DNA of 34,694 nucleotides from a bacterium. GTDB taxonomy: Bacteria; UBP14; UBA6098; 4484-93. The DNA lies in contig JAGGUN010000010.1 of the NCBI GenBank assembly GCA_021158465.1, forward strand, positions 1 to 34,694, read 5' to 3'. Below the pieces are notes generated by a model that did not search any database, was not told where the DNA came from, and saw nothing but the letters and a program-made list of their open reading frames with translations. Below are positions 1 to 8,638 of this stretch, in pieces (the stretch's first letter is position 1; the number at the start of each line of letters is the position of its first letter). Made by a program: the position numbers and the translations under genes.

Positions 1-1
1 A

Positions 2-1054
2 ACTCCGTCTTTGCCTGATGGTTCCGCTGACCTATCAGCTGTTTGGTCTGTCGCAGAAGAGATTGCTGCCCACCTCGACCATAAGGCGCTTATTGTCACC
101 AAGAGCACTGTCCCACCAGGGACGACAGAGAAGCTGAAAGGTTTCCTCGCTTCTCGCCTCGATGCCAAGTTTGAGGTAGCGAACAACCCGGAATTTTTGC
201 GTCAGGGAACGGCAATAAGGGACTTTATCCTCCCCGACAGGATTATCTGCGGTGTCGAGGGTGGGTATGGAAAGCGTATCCTTAGCTCGCTCTACGGTGG
301 GATTGCGAGACCGGACAGACCCATACTTTTTATGAGCATAGTCGACTCGGAGCTTGTGAAGTATGCATCGAACGCATTTCTGGCGCTGAAGATATCGTTT
401 ATAAACGAAATAGCGAGTTTCTGCGCCTCACTTGGCGGCAATATTGATGAGGTGGCAAAGGGAATGGGTCTGGATAGGAGGATTGCTCCAAGGTTCCTGC
501 ATGCAGGTATAGGGTTTGGTGGTAGCTGTTTCCCAAAGGATATTAGAGCGCTTATATATGAGATGGAGAAACGCTCGCTTTACCCGGGGATCTTGAAGGA
601 GGTCCTCAAGCGTAACCAGCTCCAGAGGATGCTCGTTATCGAGAAGCTGAAGAAGGTATACCCCGAGGGGCTCTGCGGAAGATCTGTCGGCATATGGGGA
701 CTGTCGTTTAAGCCGAATACAGATGATATGAGGAACGCCCCCTCTATCGATATAATATCTGCTCTTCTCAAGGGGAAAGCAGTGGTCAAGGCGTACGACC
801 CTTATGCGATGGAGCAGGCAAGTCGTATCTTCCCAGATATTACCTACTGTTCGAACGCTTACAATGCGGCGAAGGAAGCAGATGCAGTGCTTGTGCTTAC
901 AGAATGGCACGAATTCCGTGACCTCGATTTCAAGAAGATCCTCTCTCTGATGCGCAATCCTGTTATGATCGACGGACGAAATATGTTTAACCCTCTGGAT
1001 ATGCACCAGCTTGGTTTCCGGTATCTATCCGTTGGTAGAAAGGATTACATCTGA
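2..1054 (+). CDS. UDP-glucose/GDP-mannose 6-dehydrogenase family protein, 5' end outside window
   Basis: Members of this family oxidise a nucleotide-sugar C6 alcohol to the uronic acid with two NAD+, supplying UDP-glucuronate or a similar sugar for polysaccharide synthesis. The frame is open to base 2. The first visible residues, TPSLPDGSADLS, match the end of the N-terminal Rossmann domain, so most of that domain lies upstream and the TTG at 11 is not a real start. The catalytic cysteine is present in GFGGSCFPKD (Cys codon 527-529). The NAFLALKISFINE helix and the C-terminal UDP-binding motif GLSFKPNTDD are also intact. The stop is 6 bases before smc, so the two may be cotranscribed. The family is secure, but which nucleotide sugar is used cannot be told from this fragment. 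Confidence 0.92.
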   Translation, partial: TPSLPDGSADLSAVWSVAEEIAAHLDHKALIVTKSTVPPGTTEKLKGFLASRLDAKFEVANNPEFLRQGTAIRDFILPDRIICGVEGGYGKRILSSLYGGIARPDRPILFMSIVDSELVKYASNAFLALKISFINEIASFCASLGGNIDEVAKGMGLDRRIAPRFLHAGIGFGGSCFPKDIRALIYEMEKRSLYPGILKEVLKRNQLQRMLVIEKLKKVYPEGLCGRSVGIWGLSFKPNTDDMRNAPSIDIISALLKGKAVVKAYDPYAMEQASRIFPDITYCSNAYNAAKEADAVLVLTEWHEFRDLDFKKILSLMRNPVMIDGRNMFNPLDMHQLGFRYLSVGRKDYI

Positions 1055-1060
1055 TTTAAG

Positions 1061-4000
1061 ATGTATCTATCAAAGCTTGAGATAGTCGGTTTTAAGTCGT
1101 TCCCTCGACGGACAGTTCTTCACTTTGGGAAGGGGATATCAGCTATCGTTGGCCCGAACGGTTGCGGCAAGTCCAACATATTCGACGCCATCCGATGGGT
1201 AATAGGCGAACAACGACCGTCTGTTCTGCGAAGCGACAGAATGTCCGATGTTATCTTCAAGGGGACAGCAAGCAGGAAACCTCTATCGTACGCCGAGGTG
1301 ACGATCCACCTTTCGGAGGCAAAAGGTGGTGTTCCAGTTGTTAGTGGGGATGAGCTTGCACTGACGAGACGTTTCTTCCGGTCGGGCGAGGGGGAGTATC
1401 TAATAAACGGTATTCCTGCCAGACTGAAGGATGTGAATAATCTCCTGCTTGACTCAGGAATCGGACGGCGTAGCTACTCCATCATCGAACTCGATATGGT
1501 CAGGAGGATGATATCCGGCGATAAAAATGAGCGTCGGTCTATACTTGAAGAGGCTGCAGGTATCTCCAAGTACCGGTCCGACATCCACGAGGCGCAGATA
1601 AAGCTCGCTGATACAGAGGGCAAGATTGAGCGAATTCGCGACATTATGCTTGAGGTGGAGGAACGAGCCAATATCCTCAGGAAACAGGTGAGAAGGGCAA
1701 AGAGATTTAGAAAGCTCAAGCAGAAGATAGCTGACCTTGAGTTGAAGATCCTCGCTATCGAGTACAGGGAACTTTCATCCCATATTGGTAAGCTCGAAGA
1801 TTCGCTCTCGTCATTCGTCGACAAGGTAAGCTCGCTCGATTCCAGAATATCCTCAATCGAAGCAGAGATTTCATCTGCCTCATCCGATAGAATAAAACTG
1901 GAAAAGGAGGTTGTTGAGCAGGGGGAGTTGATACGGCAGACGGAAAAGTCTATCCGCGAGCTTGAATCGGAGATCGTAAGAACCGAGGAAAGACAAAAAA
2001 GCACAGAGAAGACTATCGAACGGCTGGAAGGGGAGATTGTATCGCTTCAGGAAAAACGGAGGAAGACCTCATTTGAGCTTACTAAGACAAAAAGACAGAA
2101 GGCAACCATCGAGAAAAGGATACAGGAACTGACGGAGAAGGTTGCATCCGTGAGGGAACATCTCGGAGAGCTTGATACATCGCTTGCAGACGGGAGGAAG
2201 AATCTGTCAGCGATGGAGAAGAGGATATGGCAACTGACATCTAAGATGGATTCCGTCAAGGAGGCAATATTATCAACACAAAAGGAGCGGGAACTCGTTG
2301 ATGCGAGACTGGCTACCTTGGAGTCACAGCTCAGGCTCATAGGGACAGAGATAGAAAAATGCACAGACGACACAGAGAAGACCAAAGCAAAGATAGATGA
2401 GCTAACCCTCACTATCCAGACACTCTCTGATAGGCTGGAAAAGAGGAGGCAGAGAAAGGGAGAGCTATCCTCCGTGATAGAAGAGGTCCGAGCTGAGAAG
2501 TCGGAGGTTGCACTTAAGGCAAAAGAGATAGAAACGAGACTAAGTGTAATTACTAAATCTATCGAGGATTATGAGGGTTACACTGAGGGAGTTAAGAGAG
2601 TACTCGAGGAGAAAGATAACCTCCCCGGGGTTCATGGCACAATTGCTGATATGCTCAATGTTGACCCCGAGGTGGTTGGTGGGGTTGAGCGTGTTCTTGG
2701 GGAGCGGCTCCAGTATATTGTTGTCGATTCCCGCGAGAACGCGATTGAGATAATGGACACTCTCCCCGAGAAACTGGATCTCGGTTTTATCATCCTCGAC
2801 GAGCTGCCGAAGCAGTCTTCTTCCCTTGACCCTGTGGTAGCTTGTAGGGTTTCCTGCCCTGATTTCCCAAATCTTGTCCAATACCTATTCGCTGATGTAG
2901 AGTTTGTGGCTCTTTTGGACAGTTCCAACCCAGACGAGCGCCTTGCTGTAACATATGCAGGTGATGGTATCTCATCTCTTGGGCTTCTCTATTCGGGGAG
3001 ACCGAAGGCATCTAAATTGGGTCTCATTGAGAGGAGAATCATCAGGGATAGACTGAAGGAGGAAAGGGATAAGGTTCTGCTCTCGCTCAAGCTTCTGGAG
3101 AAACGGGAGGCTTCGCTTCTCGCAGATTCAGCGGAGGAGAAGAAAAGGATCTCTGAGCTAAGAGCGAAAATCGAACAGACTGTTTCTGAGGTTGCTGAGT
3201 TTGAGAAGCAATTAGCCTCTCTTGTTTTTAGGTCGCGTGAGCTTAGTGAGAAGCAAAGATCCCTTCTTGAGCAGAAGGAGGAAGCGAAAGCTTCCATTGA
3301 GAAGCTGGCGTCTCGTGAAGGGCGTCTTGCTCGTGAGATGGAAGAGCTCGATGCAAGGTTTGGCAAGCTTGATGCCGAGTTCGAGGATAAGAGTAATCTC
3401 CAACATAAAATGGAGGAGGAAAGGAAAAGGGTCGCCTCTACTCTCGCGTTGGGTGAGAATGAGCTTGTTCGACTGCACTCAGACCTTGTCTCGCTTGACC
3501 GTGAACTCGAGCGGATGAACCTGTTCCTCGCAGACTACCGGAGCAATCTCGAAAGGCTCGAGGAGAGTAGAAAAGAGTCGAAAGCCATGTTATCCGCGCA
3601 GGGACGAGCCCTTGTTCGCCTCAGAAAGAAACTGGATGCGCTTTTCGACAAGCGCGACAGCGAGGAGGCAAAGCTCGATAAACTGAGGGAGAGATTATCA
3701 TCCGTTGTATCGAAGATTGATCAGCTTGATAGCAAACTCTCACCGCTTCGGAAGGAGAAGGAACAAAGTCTTGCAAGAAAGAGTGAGATAGAAGCACTGC
3801 TCGGTGAAGAGAAGAAAAAGCTCGAATCTATCCTTTTGAAAGCTCGTAGGGAGTATAAGGCGGATGCGGATACCCTTCTTTCGATGAAGATTGACGAAAA
3901 GGATAAGAAAAAGATTGAGTCAGCTATTGCCCGTTATCGGCGGCAGGCGGAGGAAATAGGCGGAATAAACTTCGAGGCTGAGGCGGAGTATGAGCAAGCG

Positions 4001-4567
4001 AGCCAGAGGCTCAGCTTTTACAAAGAGCAGTATAACGACCTTGTTGAGGCGAAGAGAAAACTTGCTGGTACCATCAAATCGCTCGACAACGAGGCGAGGA
4101 AGCTGTTTCTTAAGACATTCTTGAAGGCAAGAGAGAACTTCGGTGTAACCTTCAGGGAGCTTTTCGTTGGTGGGGAAGCGGATCTTGTCTTGACTAACGA
4201 GTCGGACATCCTCGAGAGCGACATAAAGATAGTAATCAAGCCGAGGGGTAAGCGTCCATTGCCGCTATCACAGTTCTCGGCGGGGGAGCAGACCCTTGCA
4301 ACACTTGCACTACTCTTTGGGATATATCTTATCAAACCGTCTCCGTTTTGCCTCCTTGATGAGGTTGACGCCCCGCTCGATGAGGCTAATATAGGACGGT
4401 TCACCGCTATGATCAAGAAATTCTCTACCGATACCCAGTTTATCATTATTACACATCAGAGAAAAACCATGGAGGTAAGCGAATACCTTTATGGTGTCTC
4501 GATGGAAGAGGAAGGAGTATCCAAGGTCATTACGCTCAGGATGGAGGATTTAAAACTTGGACTTTAG
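1061..4567 (+). CDS. smc: Chromosome segregation/condensin ATPase SMC
   Basis: This is a full-length SMC (1168 residues, usual for bacteria) that compacts and segregates the chromosome. Walker A is GPNGCGKS at residues 31-38. Long coiled coils run from about 165 to 510 and 675 to 1010. They flank a hinge at about 520-670 that begins GVHGTIADM. The C-terminal half-ATPase holds the signature and Walker B, DEVDAPLDEAN, at about 1100-1110. The signature reads FSAGEQTL where most bacterial SMCs have LSGGEKAL; the key Ser, Gly and Glu remain, so it should still be active. The start lies 6 bases after the dehydrogenase stop and has only a weak ribosome binding site. The partners scpA and scpB are not in this window. 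Confidence 0.97.
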   Translation: MYLSKLEIVGFKSFPRRTVLHFGKGISAIVGPNGCGKSNIFDAIRWVIGEQRPSVLRSDRMSDVIFKGTASRKPLSYAEVTIHLSEAKGGVPVVSGDELALTRRFFRSGEGEYLINGIPARLKDVNNLLLDSGIGRRSYSIIELDMVRRMISGDKNERRSILEEAAGISKYRSDIHEAQIKLADTEGKIERIRDIMLEVEERANILRKQVRRAKRFRKLKQKIADLELKILAIEYRELSSHIGKLEDSLSSFVDKVSSLDSRISSIEAEISSASSDRIKLEKEVVEQGELIRQTEKSIRELESEIVRTEERQKSTEKTIERLEGEIVSLQEKRRKTSFELTKTKRQKATIEKRIQELTEKVASVREHLGELDTSLADGRKNLSAMEKRIWQLTSKMDSVKEAILSTQKERELVDARLATLESQLRLIGTEIEKCTDDTEKTKAKIDELTLTIQTLSDRLEKRRQRKGELSSVIEEVRAEKSEVALKAKEIETRLSVITKSIEDYEGYTEGVKRVLEEKDNLPGVHGTIADMLNVDPEVVGGVERVLGERLQYIVVDSRENAIEIMDTLPEKLDLGFIILDELPKQSSSLDPVVACRVSCPDFPNLVQYLFADVEFVALLDSSNPDERLAVTYAGDGISSLGLLYSGRPKASKLGLIERRIIRDRLKEERDKVLLSLKLLEKREASLLADSAEEKKRISELRAKIEQTVSEVAEFEKQLASLVFRSRELSEKQRSLLEQKEEAKASIEKLASREGRLAREMEELDARFGKLDAEFEDKSNLQHKMEEERKRVASTLALGENELVRLHSDLVSLDRELERMNLFLADYRSNLERLEESRKESKAMLSAQGRALVRLRKKLDALFDKRDSEEAKLDKLRERLSSVVSKIDQLDSKLSPLRKEKEQSLARKSEIEALLGEEKKKLESILLKARREYKADADTLLSMKIDEKDKKKIESAIARYRRQAEEIGGINFEAEAEYEQASQRLSFYKEQYNDLVEAKRKLAGTIKSLDNEARKLFLKTFLKARENFGVTFRELFVGGEADLVLTNESDILESDIKIVIKPRGKRPLPLSQFSAGEQTLATLALLFGIYLIKPSPFCLLDEVDAPLDEANIGRFTAMIKKFSTDTQFIIITHQRKTMEVSEYLYGVSMEEEGVSKVITLRMEDLKLGL

Positions 4568-4569
4568 GG

Positions 4570-4597
4570 TTGACAAGCTTGATAATCTGTTTATTAT
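4570..4597 (+). promoter_or_regulatory. Sigma-70-type promoter for the thioredoxin cluster
   Basis: A perfect TTGACA at 4570-4575 begins 3 bases after the smc stop codon. A -10 follows as TATTAT at 4592-4597 (16-base spacer). An overlapping perfect TATAAT at 4595-4600 has a long 19-base spacer. Transcription would start near 4604-4607, just ahead of the AGGGAGGT ribosome binding site at 4613-4620. It separates the redox genes from smc. Confidence 0.75.
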
Positions 4598-4626
4598 AAT
4601 TCCTTCTACAATAGGGAGGTAAGCGA

Positions 4627-4965
4627 ATGTCGGTAGTTCCTTTGAGTGAGTCAAATTTTTCTACCGAGGTTGAGCACTCGAATCTGCCTGTCTTGGTCGA
4701 CCTGTATGCTGACTGGTGCGCACCTTGTAAGGCTATAGAGCCGGTACTGGAGGATGTAGCACGGGAGTTTACCGGTAAACTGAAGGTTTGCAAGGCAAAT
4801 GTAACACAGGTTCCTTGGCTCGCCACTCGGTTTAAGATATTCTCTATCCCAACATTACTCCTCTTCAGTGAGGGCGCAGTTATGGACAAACTCGTTGGGA
4901 ATATCTCAAAGGAAAAACTCATCAGTAGGATAAACAATATCCTGTCAAGGAAAGAGGCAAAGTGA
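4627..4965 (+). CDS. trxA: Thioredoxin
   Basis: A 112-residue single-domain thioredoxin that reduces protein disulfides in the cytoplasm. The active site WCAPC is at residues 30-34, and the cis-proline region reads SIPTLLLF. The length is typical for the family and there is no signal peptide. A strong AGGGAGGT sits 6 bases ahead of the ATG. Its stop codon overlaps the GTG start of the next gene (GTGA), so it is probably translationally coupled to the TlpA-like lipoprotein. Together they would form a cytoplasmic and an envelope thiol oxidoreductase made from one message. A thioredoxin reductase is not in the window. Confidence 0.95.
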   Translation: MSVVPLSESNFSTEVEHSNLPVLVDLYADWCAPCKAIEPVLEDVAREFTGKLKVCKANVTQVPWLATRFKIFSIPTLLLFSEGAVMDKLVGNISKEKLISRINNILSRKEAK

Positions 4966-5591
4966 TAAAAAATCTATTCTTACTCTTTTTGTGTACGCTG
5001 ATTCTTGCTGGCTGTTCTGGCTCACAAAAGGAGAGTGAATCAATTTCAAAAGAGGTCGCTGTAACTGAGCTTGGAACACAGAAGATCTCGGATACGAATA
5101 TGATAGCCGTTCCGCTCAAGAGACCAGAACCCACCAATCCGACGCCAGAGGAAATAAAGAAAGCAAAGAGGAAGTGTCTATATGACTTTGAGCTTGCGAC
5201 CATAGACGGCGGAAATCTCAACCTCTGCGATTACAGGGGTAAGGTATTGATAGTTGACTTCTGGGCGACTTGGTGCGGACCCTGCAGGATCGAGATACCA
5301 GGTTTTATCGAGCTTAAACGGGAATATGGGAACAAGGATTTTGAGATAATCGGAGTCTCACTTGACAGAGGAGGACCATCAGTTGTCAAGAGCTTCGCAT
5401 ACAAAATGGGAATTAACTACCCGCTCGTTATGGCTAACCGTCAGATACTCCTTGCGTTCGGCGGTGTCTCCGCTATACCTACGACATTCTTGCTCGACAG
5501 GGATGGAAATATTGTCAAAAGGTACATTGGATACAGCCCCAAGGCAGAGTTTGAGAAGGAGATTGATAGATTGTTGAGCAAGGCGTCTTGA
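4962..5591 (+). CDS. TlpA/ResA-like thiol-disulfide oxidoreductase, lipoprotein
   Basis: An envelope thioredoxin-fold protein of 209 residues. It begins with a lipoprotein signal ending in LILAGC (lipid-attached Cys18), followed by a low-complexity linker to about residue 70. The TlpA/AhpC-TSA fold carries the active site WCGPC (Cys105 and Cys108) and a cis-proline in SAIPTTF (Pro173). Family members reduce disulfides outside the cytoplasm, for example in cytochrome c maturation, but no cytochrome gene is nearby. The GTG start overlaps the trxA stop by four bases. A plausible local client, by inference only, is the cysteine-rich giant secreted protein encoded at 19848-28283. Confidence 0.9.
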   Translation: MIKNLFLLFLCTLILAGCSGSQKESESISKEVAVTELGTQKISDTNMIAVPLKRPEPTNPTPEEIKKAKRKCLYDFELATIDGGNLNLCDYRGKVLIVDFWATWCGPCRIEIPGFIELKREYGNKDFEIIGVSLDRGGPSVVKSFAYKMGINYPLVMANRQILLAFGGVSAIPTTFLLDRDGNIVKRYIGYSPKAEFEKEIDRLLSKAS

Positions 5592-5592
5592 C

Positions 5593-6051
5593 ATGAAGGC
5601 TTATCTCAAGAACACAGGCGGTCTCACATTTATCGCAAAAGGGGATAGCAATCACTACCTTGTCCTGGATACAGTTCCCGCCGTTGGTGGGAGTGACGCT
5701 GCATCTCAACCGATGGAGCTTATGCTCATCTCCCTCGGTGGATGCACCGGTATGGATGTTGTCTCAATCCTTAAGAAGAAAAGGGTCAATTTCGACAGCT
5801 TGGAGATAAATGTTAACGGGGAAAGGTCTGCCGAGCATCCGAAGGTTTTCAATAGGATAGAGGTCGAATTTGTCGTTAGAGGAGATAATGTTCCACCGAA
5901 CGCTGTTGAGCGCTCAATATTCTTATCTGCAACAAGGTACTGTCCTGCAAGTGCGATGCTTCGCAAGGCAGCAAAAATTGAGTATAAGTATAAGATTTTG
6001 AACAGAATTGGAAAAGAGATTACCTCAAAGGTTCTTGACCTGGGCTTATGA
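5593..6051 (+). CDS. OsmC/Ohr family protein
   Basis: A 152-residue OsmC-family protein. The two family cysteines are present: Cys51 in LGGCTGMDV, at the start of the long central helix, and Cys117 in RYCPASAML. In characterised members this pair reduces organic hydroperoxides using thiols. Close YhfA-like relatives have no proven substrate. The start is one base after the TlpA-like gene, so it probably shares the trxA promoter. That placement fits a thiol-based stress function. The 3' end overlaps the next gene in another frame. Confidence 0.9.
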   Translation: MKAYLKNTGGLTFIAKGDSNHYLVLDTVPAVGGSDAASQPMELMLISLGGCTGMDVVSILKKKRVNFDSLEINVNGERSAEHPKVFNRIEVEFVVRGDNVPPNAVERSIFLSATRYCPASAMLRKAAKIEYKYKILNRIGKEITSKVLDLGL

Positions 6052-6634
6052 GGGCAGGAGAAAGCTTGTCCAGTCAATAGTGTCAGGTGAGAAGGTATCG
6101 CAGGAGAGCATTTTTCTTGGTTTTACAAGGCATTCGCCTGCCGTTATAACGGATGGCCCAGCAGGACTTAACGGCTCCATCAAGGGGGTCGGGTTTATAC
6201 CAAAGAGCGAATACATAGACAATATTCTTGCTCAATTTATTAAGCATATTAATTCAGGTTATGGCGAAGGCTATTCACAAAGAGGGCTTACCCTGCTCGT
6301 AAAGCTTATCTGGAGTGATGAAGCCAAGGAAAGGATTGATTTCACGAAGCTCGTTACTCTCGAACTCGCTAAGTCTCATACCTGGGTGAATATTCAAAAC
6401 AGCTCGAGGGCGACACTGCTATTCTTCGAGCCGCCGGTTACAAGTTTTGAGCTGCGATGCTCTGCGGAGATACATACCGATGATATCATCCACAGATTTG
6501 TGAACGCCCAGCATGATGTCTACCATAAGCCGGATATATCGGCGTGGGGAAGTAGACCTGCCTATCTCTTTAGGATAGAGGAGATTTACGACAATTCAGC
6601 CACACAAACCGGTTTCGGAACCAGGATTTACTGA
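6035..6634 (+). CDS. Conserved hypothetical protein, about 199 residues
   Basis: I do not recognise a family with confidence. The frame is open and is the only sizeable one from 6051 to 6634. The start is uncertain. TTG at 6035 has AAAGG three bases upstream and yields a protein beginning (M)TWAYEGRRKLV. TTG at 6008 and GTG at 6080 are alternatives. The protein has no signal peptide or membrane segment. It has mixed helix and strand character and a conserved-looking core around FEPPVTSFELRC and FVNAQHDVYHKPD, which is loosely reminiscent of flavin-binding split-barrel proteins, but I would not assign that. It overlaps the end of osmC and converges on the flavodoxin gene with a 7-base overlap of the two 3' ends, leaving no room for a terminator between them. 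Confidence 0.65.
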   Translation: MTWAYEGRRKLVQSIVSGEKVSQESIFLGFTRHSPAVITDGPAGLNGSIKGVGFIPKSEYIDNILAQFIKHINSGYGEGYSQRGLTLLVKLIWSDEAKERIDFTKLVTLELAKSHTWVNIQNSSRATLLFFEPPVTSFELRCSAEIHTDDIIHRFVNAQHDVYHKPDISAWGSRPAYLFRIEEIYDNSATQTGFGTRIY

Positions 6635-7083
6635 AATTTTACAAGCCTTCTTATGAAATCTCTTGCCTTCTCTATATCCTCTTTGTTTGGATGCCCCTTG
6701 CTTATACCGCCTATGAGTTTGAGGTAAGCAAATGTGTCGTACCCGAGGCAGGAGAACTCGCCCGCGATCTTAAACCCCTTCCGTAGGAGTTCTCTTTTTA
6801 GCGGCTTATGATAGAGGGAGACGGGACCTGCACCCCTTGTCGAAAAGATGAACGCTTTCTTCCCCCTCATATTTGGTAGTTTCTTGACGAGTTCGAAGAT
6901 TGCTCTGTGGTGCCTCAGGAAATATATTCCAGAACCAAAACCGAGAATGTCGTATTCCTTTGCTTTCTCAACCTCTACTTCCTCGGGTTTTGCAAGCTCC
7001 GCGTTGATTTCGTCAGCCATACCTTTTGCTATCTTTGCCGTGTTCCCGTGATGGAATGAGGAGTAGACTATCATTATTTTCAT
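6628..7083 (-). CDS. Flavodoxin family protein
   Basis: A 151-residue single-domain flavodoxin. The N-terminal beta strand and phosphate-binding loop, YSSFHHGNTAKIA, bind the FMN phosphate. The segments GFGSGIYF and FSTRGAGP correspond to the two isoalloxazine loops. Such proteins shuttle electrons or act as small FMN oxidoreductases; the partner is not evident here. An AGGTG ribosome binding site precedes the ATG by 5 bases. It is transcribed alone, divergently from the aminotransferase. A protoporphyrinogen-oxidase (HemG-like) role is possible for short flavodoxins of this shape, but nothing nearby supports it. Confidence 0.88.
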   Translation of the reverse strand: MKIMIVYSSFHHGNTAKIAKGMADEINAELAKPEEVEVEKAKEYDILGFGSGIYFLRHHRAIFELVKKLPNMRGKKAFIFSTRGAGPVSLYHKPLKRELLRKGFKIAGEFSCLGYDTFAYLKLIGGISKGHPNKEDIEKARDFIRRLVKFQ

Positions 7084-7111
7084 CTTTTCACCTGTTATGT
7101 TTCAGGTTGCC

Positions 7112-7139
7112 AATTTATGCGAAATTACTCCGTGGTCAA
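7112..7139 (-). promoter_or_regulatory. Promoter for the flavodoxin gene
   Basis: On the minus strand, TTGACC (7139-7134), a 16-base spacer and TAAATT (7117-7112) form a good sigma-70-type promoter. The predicted start is near 7105, giving a leader of about 22 bases to the ATG at 7083. Confidence 0.6.
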
Positions 7140-7149
7140 GCATATTTCC

Positions 7150-7177
7150 TTGATTTATCTCAAGTATAGTGTATATT
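7150..7177 (+). promoter_or_regulatory. Promoter for the eleven-gene run
   Basis: TTGATT at 7150-7155, a 16-base spacer and TATATT at 7172-7177. The start would be near 7184, about 26 bases before the ATG at 7210. Its -35 lies only 10 bases from the -35 of the divergent flavodoxin promoter. Confidence 0.6.
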
Positions 7178-7209
7178 TTAATTTTACAGTTCATAAAGAG
7201 AAAGTTTCT

Positions 7210-8403
7210 ATGGGGCTTAATAGCAGTCTGGTCTCGGAGCTATCCGATTCGATAACACTAAGGATATCTGCTTGGGCGGAGGAGTTAAAGAGGCAAGGTA
7301 TAGATGTTATCTCCTTTTCTGCTGGTGAGCCAGATTTTCTCACACCGGATTTTGTGAAGGAAGCGGCGAAGGATGCGATTGATGATAACTTCACTCGCTA
7401 CACTCCTGCTGCTGGGGCTTTGACTTTGAGAGAGGCGGTGGCGGACTATATAGGGAAGAGCACTGGTGTTAGGTATTCATATGAGCAGGTTCTTGTTTCA
7501 TCGGGGGCGAAGCAGGCGATATTCAATGTTCTTGTTGCTACACTTACGCCGGGTGAGAAGGTGATTGTTCCCCGCCCGTACTGGGTCTCGTATCCAGAGA
7601 TGGTCCGTATTGCTGGCGGCAAGACTGTTTTTTGGGACATTAATTTCTTTTCGAGCAATGATGACAGGTTGAACCTCGACCAGCTCGAGCATCTCCTTGA
7701 TAACGGTGCTTCTGTTCTTCTCCTCAACTCGCCGAACAATCCTGCAGGGTATGTTCTGACGGACAGGGAGATACTTTCCCTTGCGAGACTACTTGAAAGG
7801 CGCGATATAACCGTCATATCCGATGAGATATACGACAAGATAATATTTGACGGAAGGCATCATATCTCTATTGCGAGATATCTTCCGGATAGGACAGTTG
7901 TTGTAAACGGAGTGTCTAAGTCTTTCTCGATGACCGGCTGGCGTATAGGGTTTGCTGCGGGTCCGGTCGATATCATCTCGCTTGCGGCGAAGGTTCAGGC
8001 ACACACGACATCCAGCCCATGCTCTATATCACAAAAGGCTGCGTTGGCAGCGATTACTGGACCTTCCGAGACCGTGGACGCGGTGCGTGCTGCGTTTGAA
8101 CATCGGCGGGATATAGCGGTATCGGCGCTTAGCCAGATTGAGGGGATCGCTCTGGCGGTTCCTGAGGGCACGTTTTATCTTTTACCCGATGTCAGCTCGT
8201 TTCTGAATAGAAGCGTAGATGGCGAGAAGGTTGTAACGAGTTTTGACCTGTGCAAGTATCTCTTGAATAAGGTGTTTGTTGCCTGTGTTCCTGCTGATGC
8301 ATTCGGGCTGCCTGGGTTTATCAGGCTATCCTTTGCCACAGGAGAAACGGAGATAATTTCTGGCATTGACCGGATGAGGTCTGCTCTTTTGAGGCTTGGG
8401 TGA
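7210..8403 (+). CDS. Class I/II pyridoxal-phosphate aminotransferase (aspartate aminotransferase-like)
   Basis: A 397-residue fold-type I aminotransferase, the usual length. Visible landmarks are SAGEPDFLTPDFV near the N-terminus, the NSPNNPAG segment that contacts PLP and substrate, SDEIYDKI, and the PLP lysine Lys237 in SKSFSMTGWRIGF. The C-terminal Arg that binds the substrate carboxylate is in FIRLSFA. This pattern is typical of bacterial Ib-type aspartate/prephenate aminotransferases. The frame is open back to 7117, but the ATG at 7210 is the likely start because the family begins there and the promoter would otherwise lie inside the gene. It is the first gene of the long plus-strand run. 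Confidence 0.93.
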   Translation: MGLNSSLVSELSDSITLRISAWAEELKRQGIDVISFSAGEPDFLTPDFVKEAAKDAIDDNFTRYTPAAGALTLREAVADYIGKSTGVRYSYEQVLVSSGAKQAIFNVLVATLTPGEKVIVPRPYWVSYPEMVRIAGGKTVFWDINFFSSNDDRLNLDQLEHLLDNGASVLLLNSPNNPAGYVLTDREILSLARLLERRDITVISDEIYDKIIFDGRHHISIARYLPDRTVVVNGVSKSFSMTGWRIGFAAGPVDIISLAAKVQAHTTSSPCSISQKAALAAITGPSETVDAVRAAFEHRRDIAVSALSQIEGIALAVPEGTFYLLPDVSSFLNRSVDGEKVVTSFDLCKYLLNKVFVACVPADAFGLPGFIRLSFATGETEIISGIDRMRSALLRLG

Positions 8404-8416
8404 AAGGAGATTTTGT

Positions 8417-8638
8417 ATGCCAACCTACGAATATTACTGTGAGGATTGCGGTGAACGCTTTGAGCTGTTCCAGAAGATAACGGATGAAGCACTTACTGTT
8501 TGTCCCAAATGCGGGGGACGACTCAAGAGGAAGATTACTGGAGGCGCTGGTGTTATTTTCAAAGGAACTGGGTTCTATGAGATCGACTATAAGCGAAAAT
8601 CCTCGCCGAAGGAAAAAGGTAAGAGGGGTTGTGAGTAG
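8417..8638 (+). CDS. FmdB-family zinc ribbon protein
   Basis: A 73-residue FmdB/PSERT-type zinc ribbon. It begins MPTYEYYCEDCG, with a second CxxC in TVCPKCGG, giving four cysteines to bind one zinc. The typical GAGVIFKGTGFYE stretch follows, then a basic tail. Family members are annotated as putative regulators of formamidase or methyltransferase genes, but the real function is unknown. AAAGGAGA lies 6 bases ahead of the ATG. The 3' end overlaps the following secreted protein gene by 8 bases. Confidence 0.9.
   Translation: MPTYEYYCEDCGERFELFQKITDEALTVCPKCGGRLKRKITGGAGVIFKGTGFYEIDYKRKSSPKEKGKRGCE

Noticed and set aside
7117-7209. An in-frame N-terminal extension of the aminotransferase
   Set aside because: It would place the TTGATT/TATATT promoter inside the gene, and family members begin close to the ATG at 7210.
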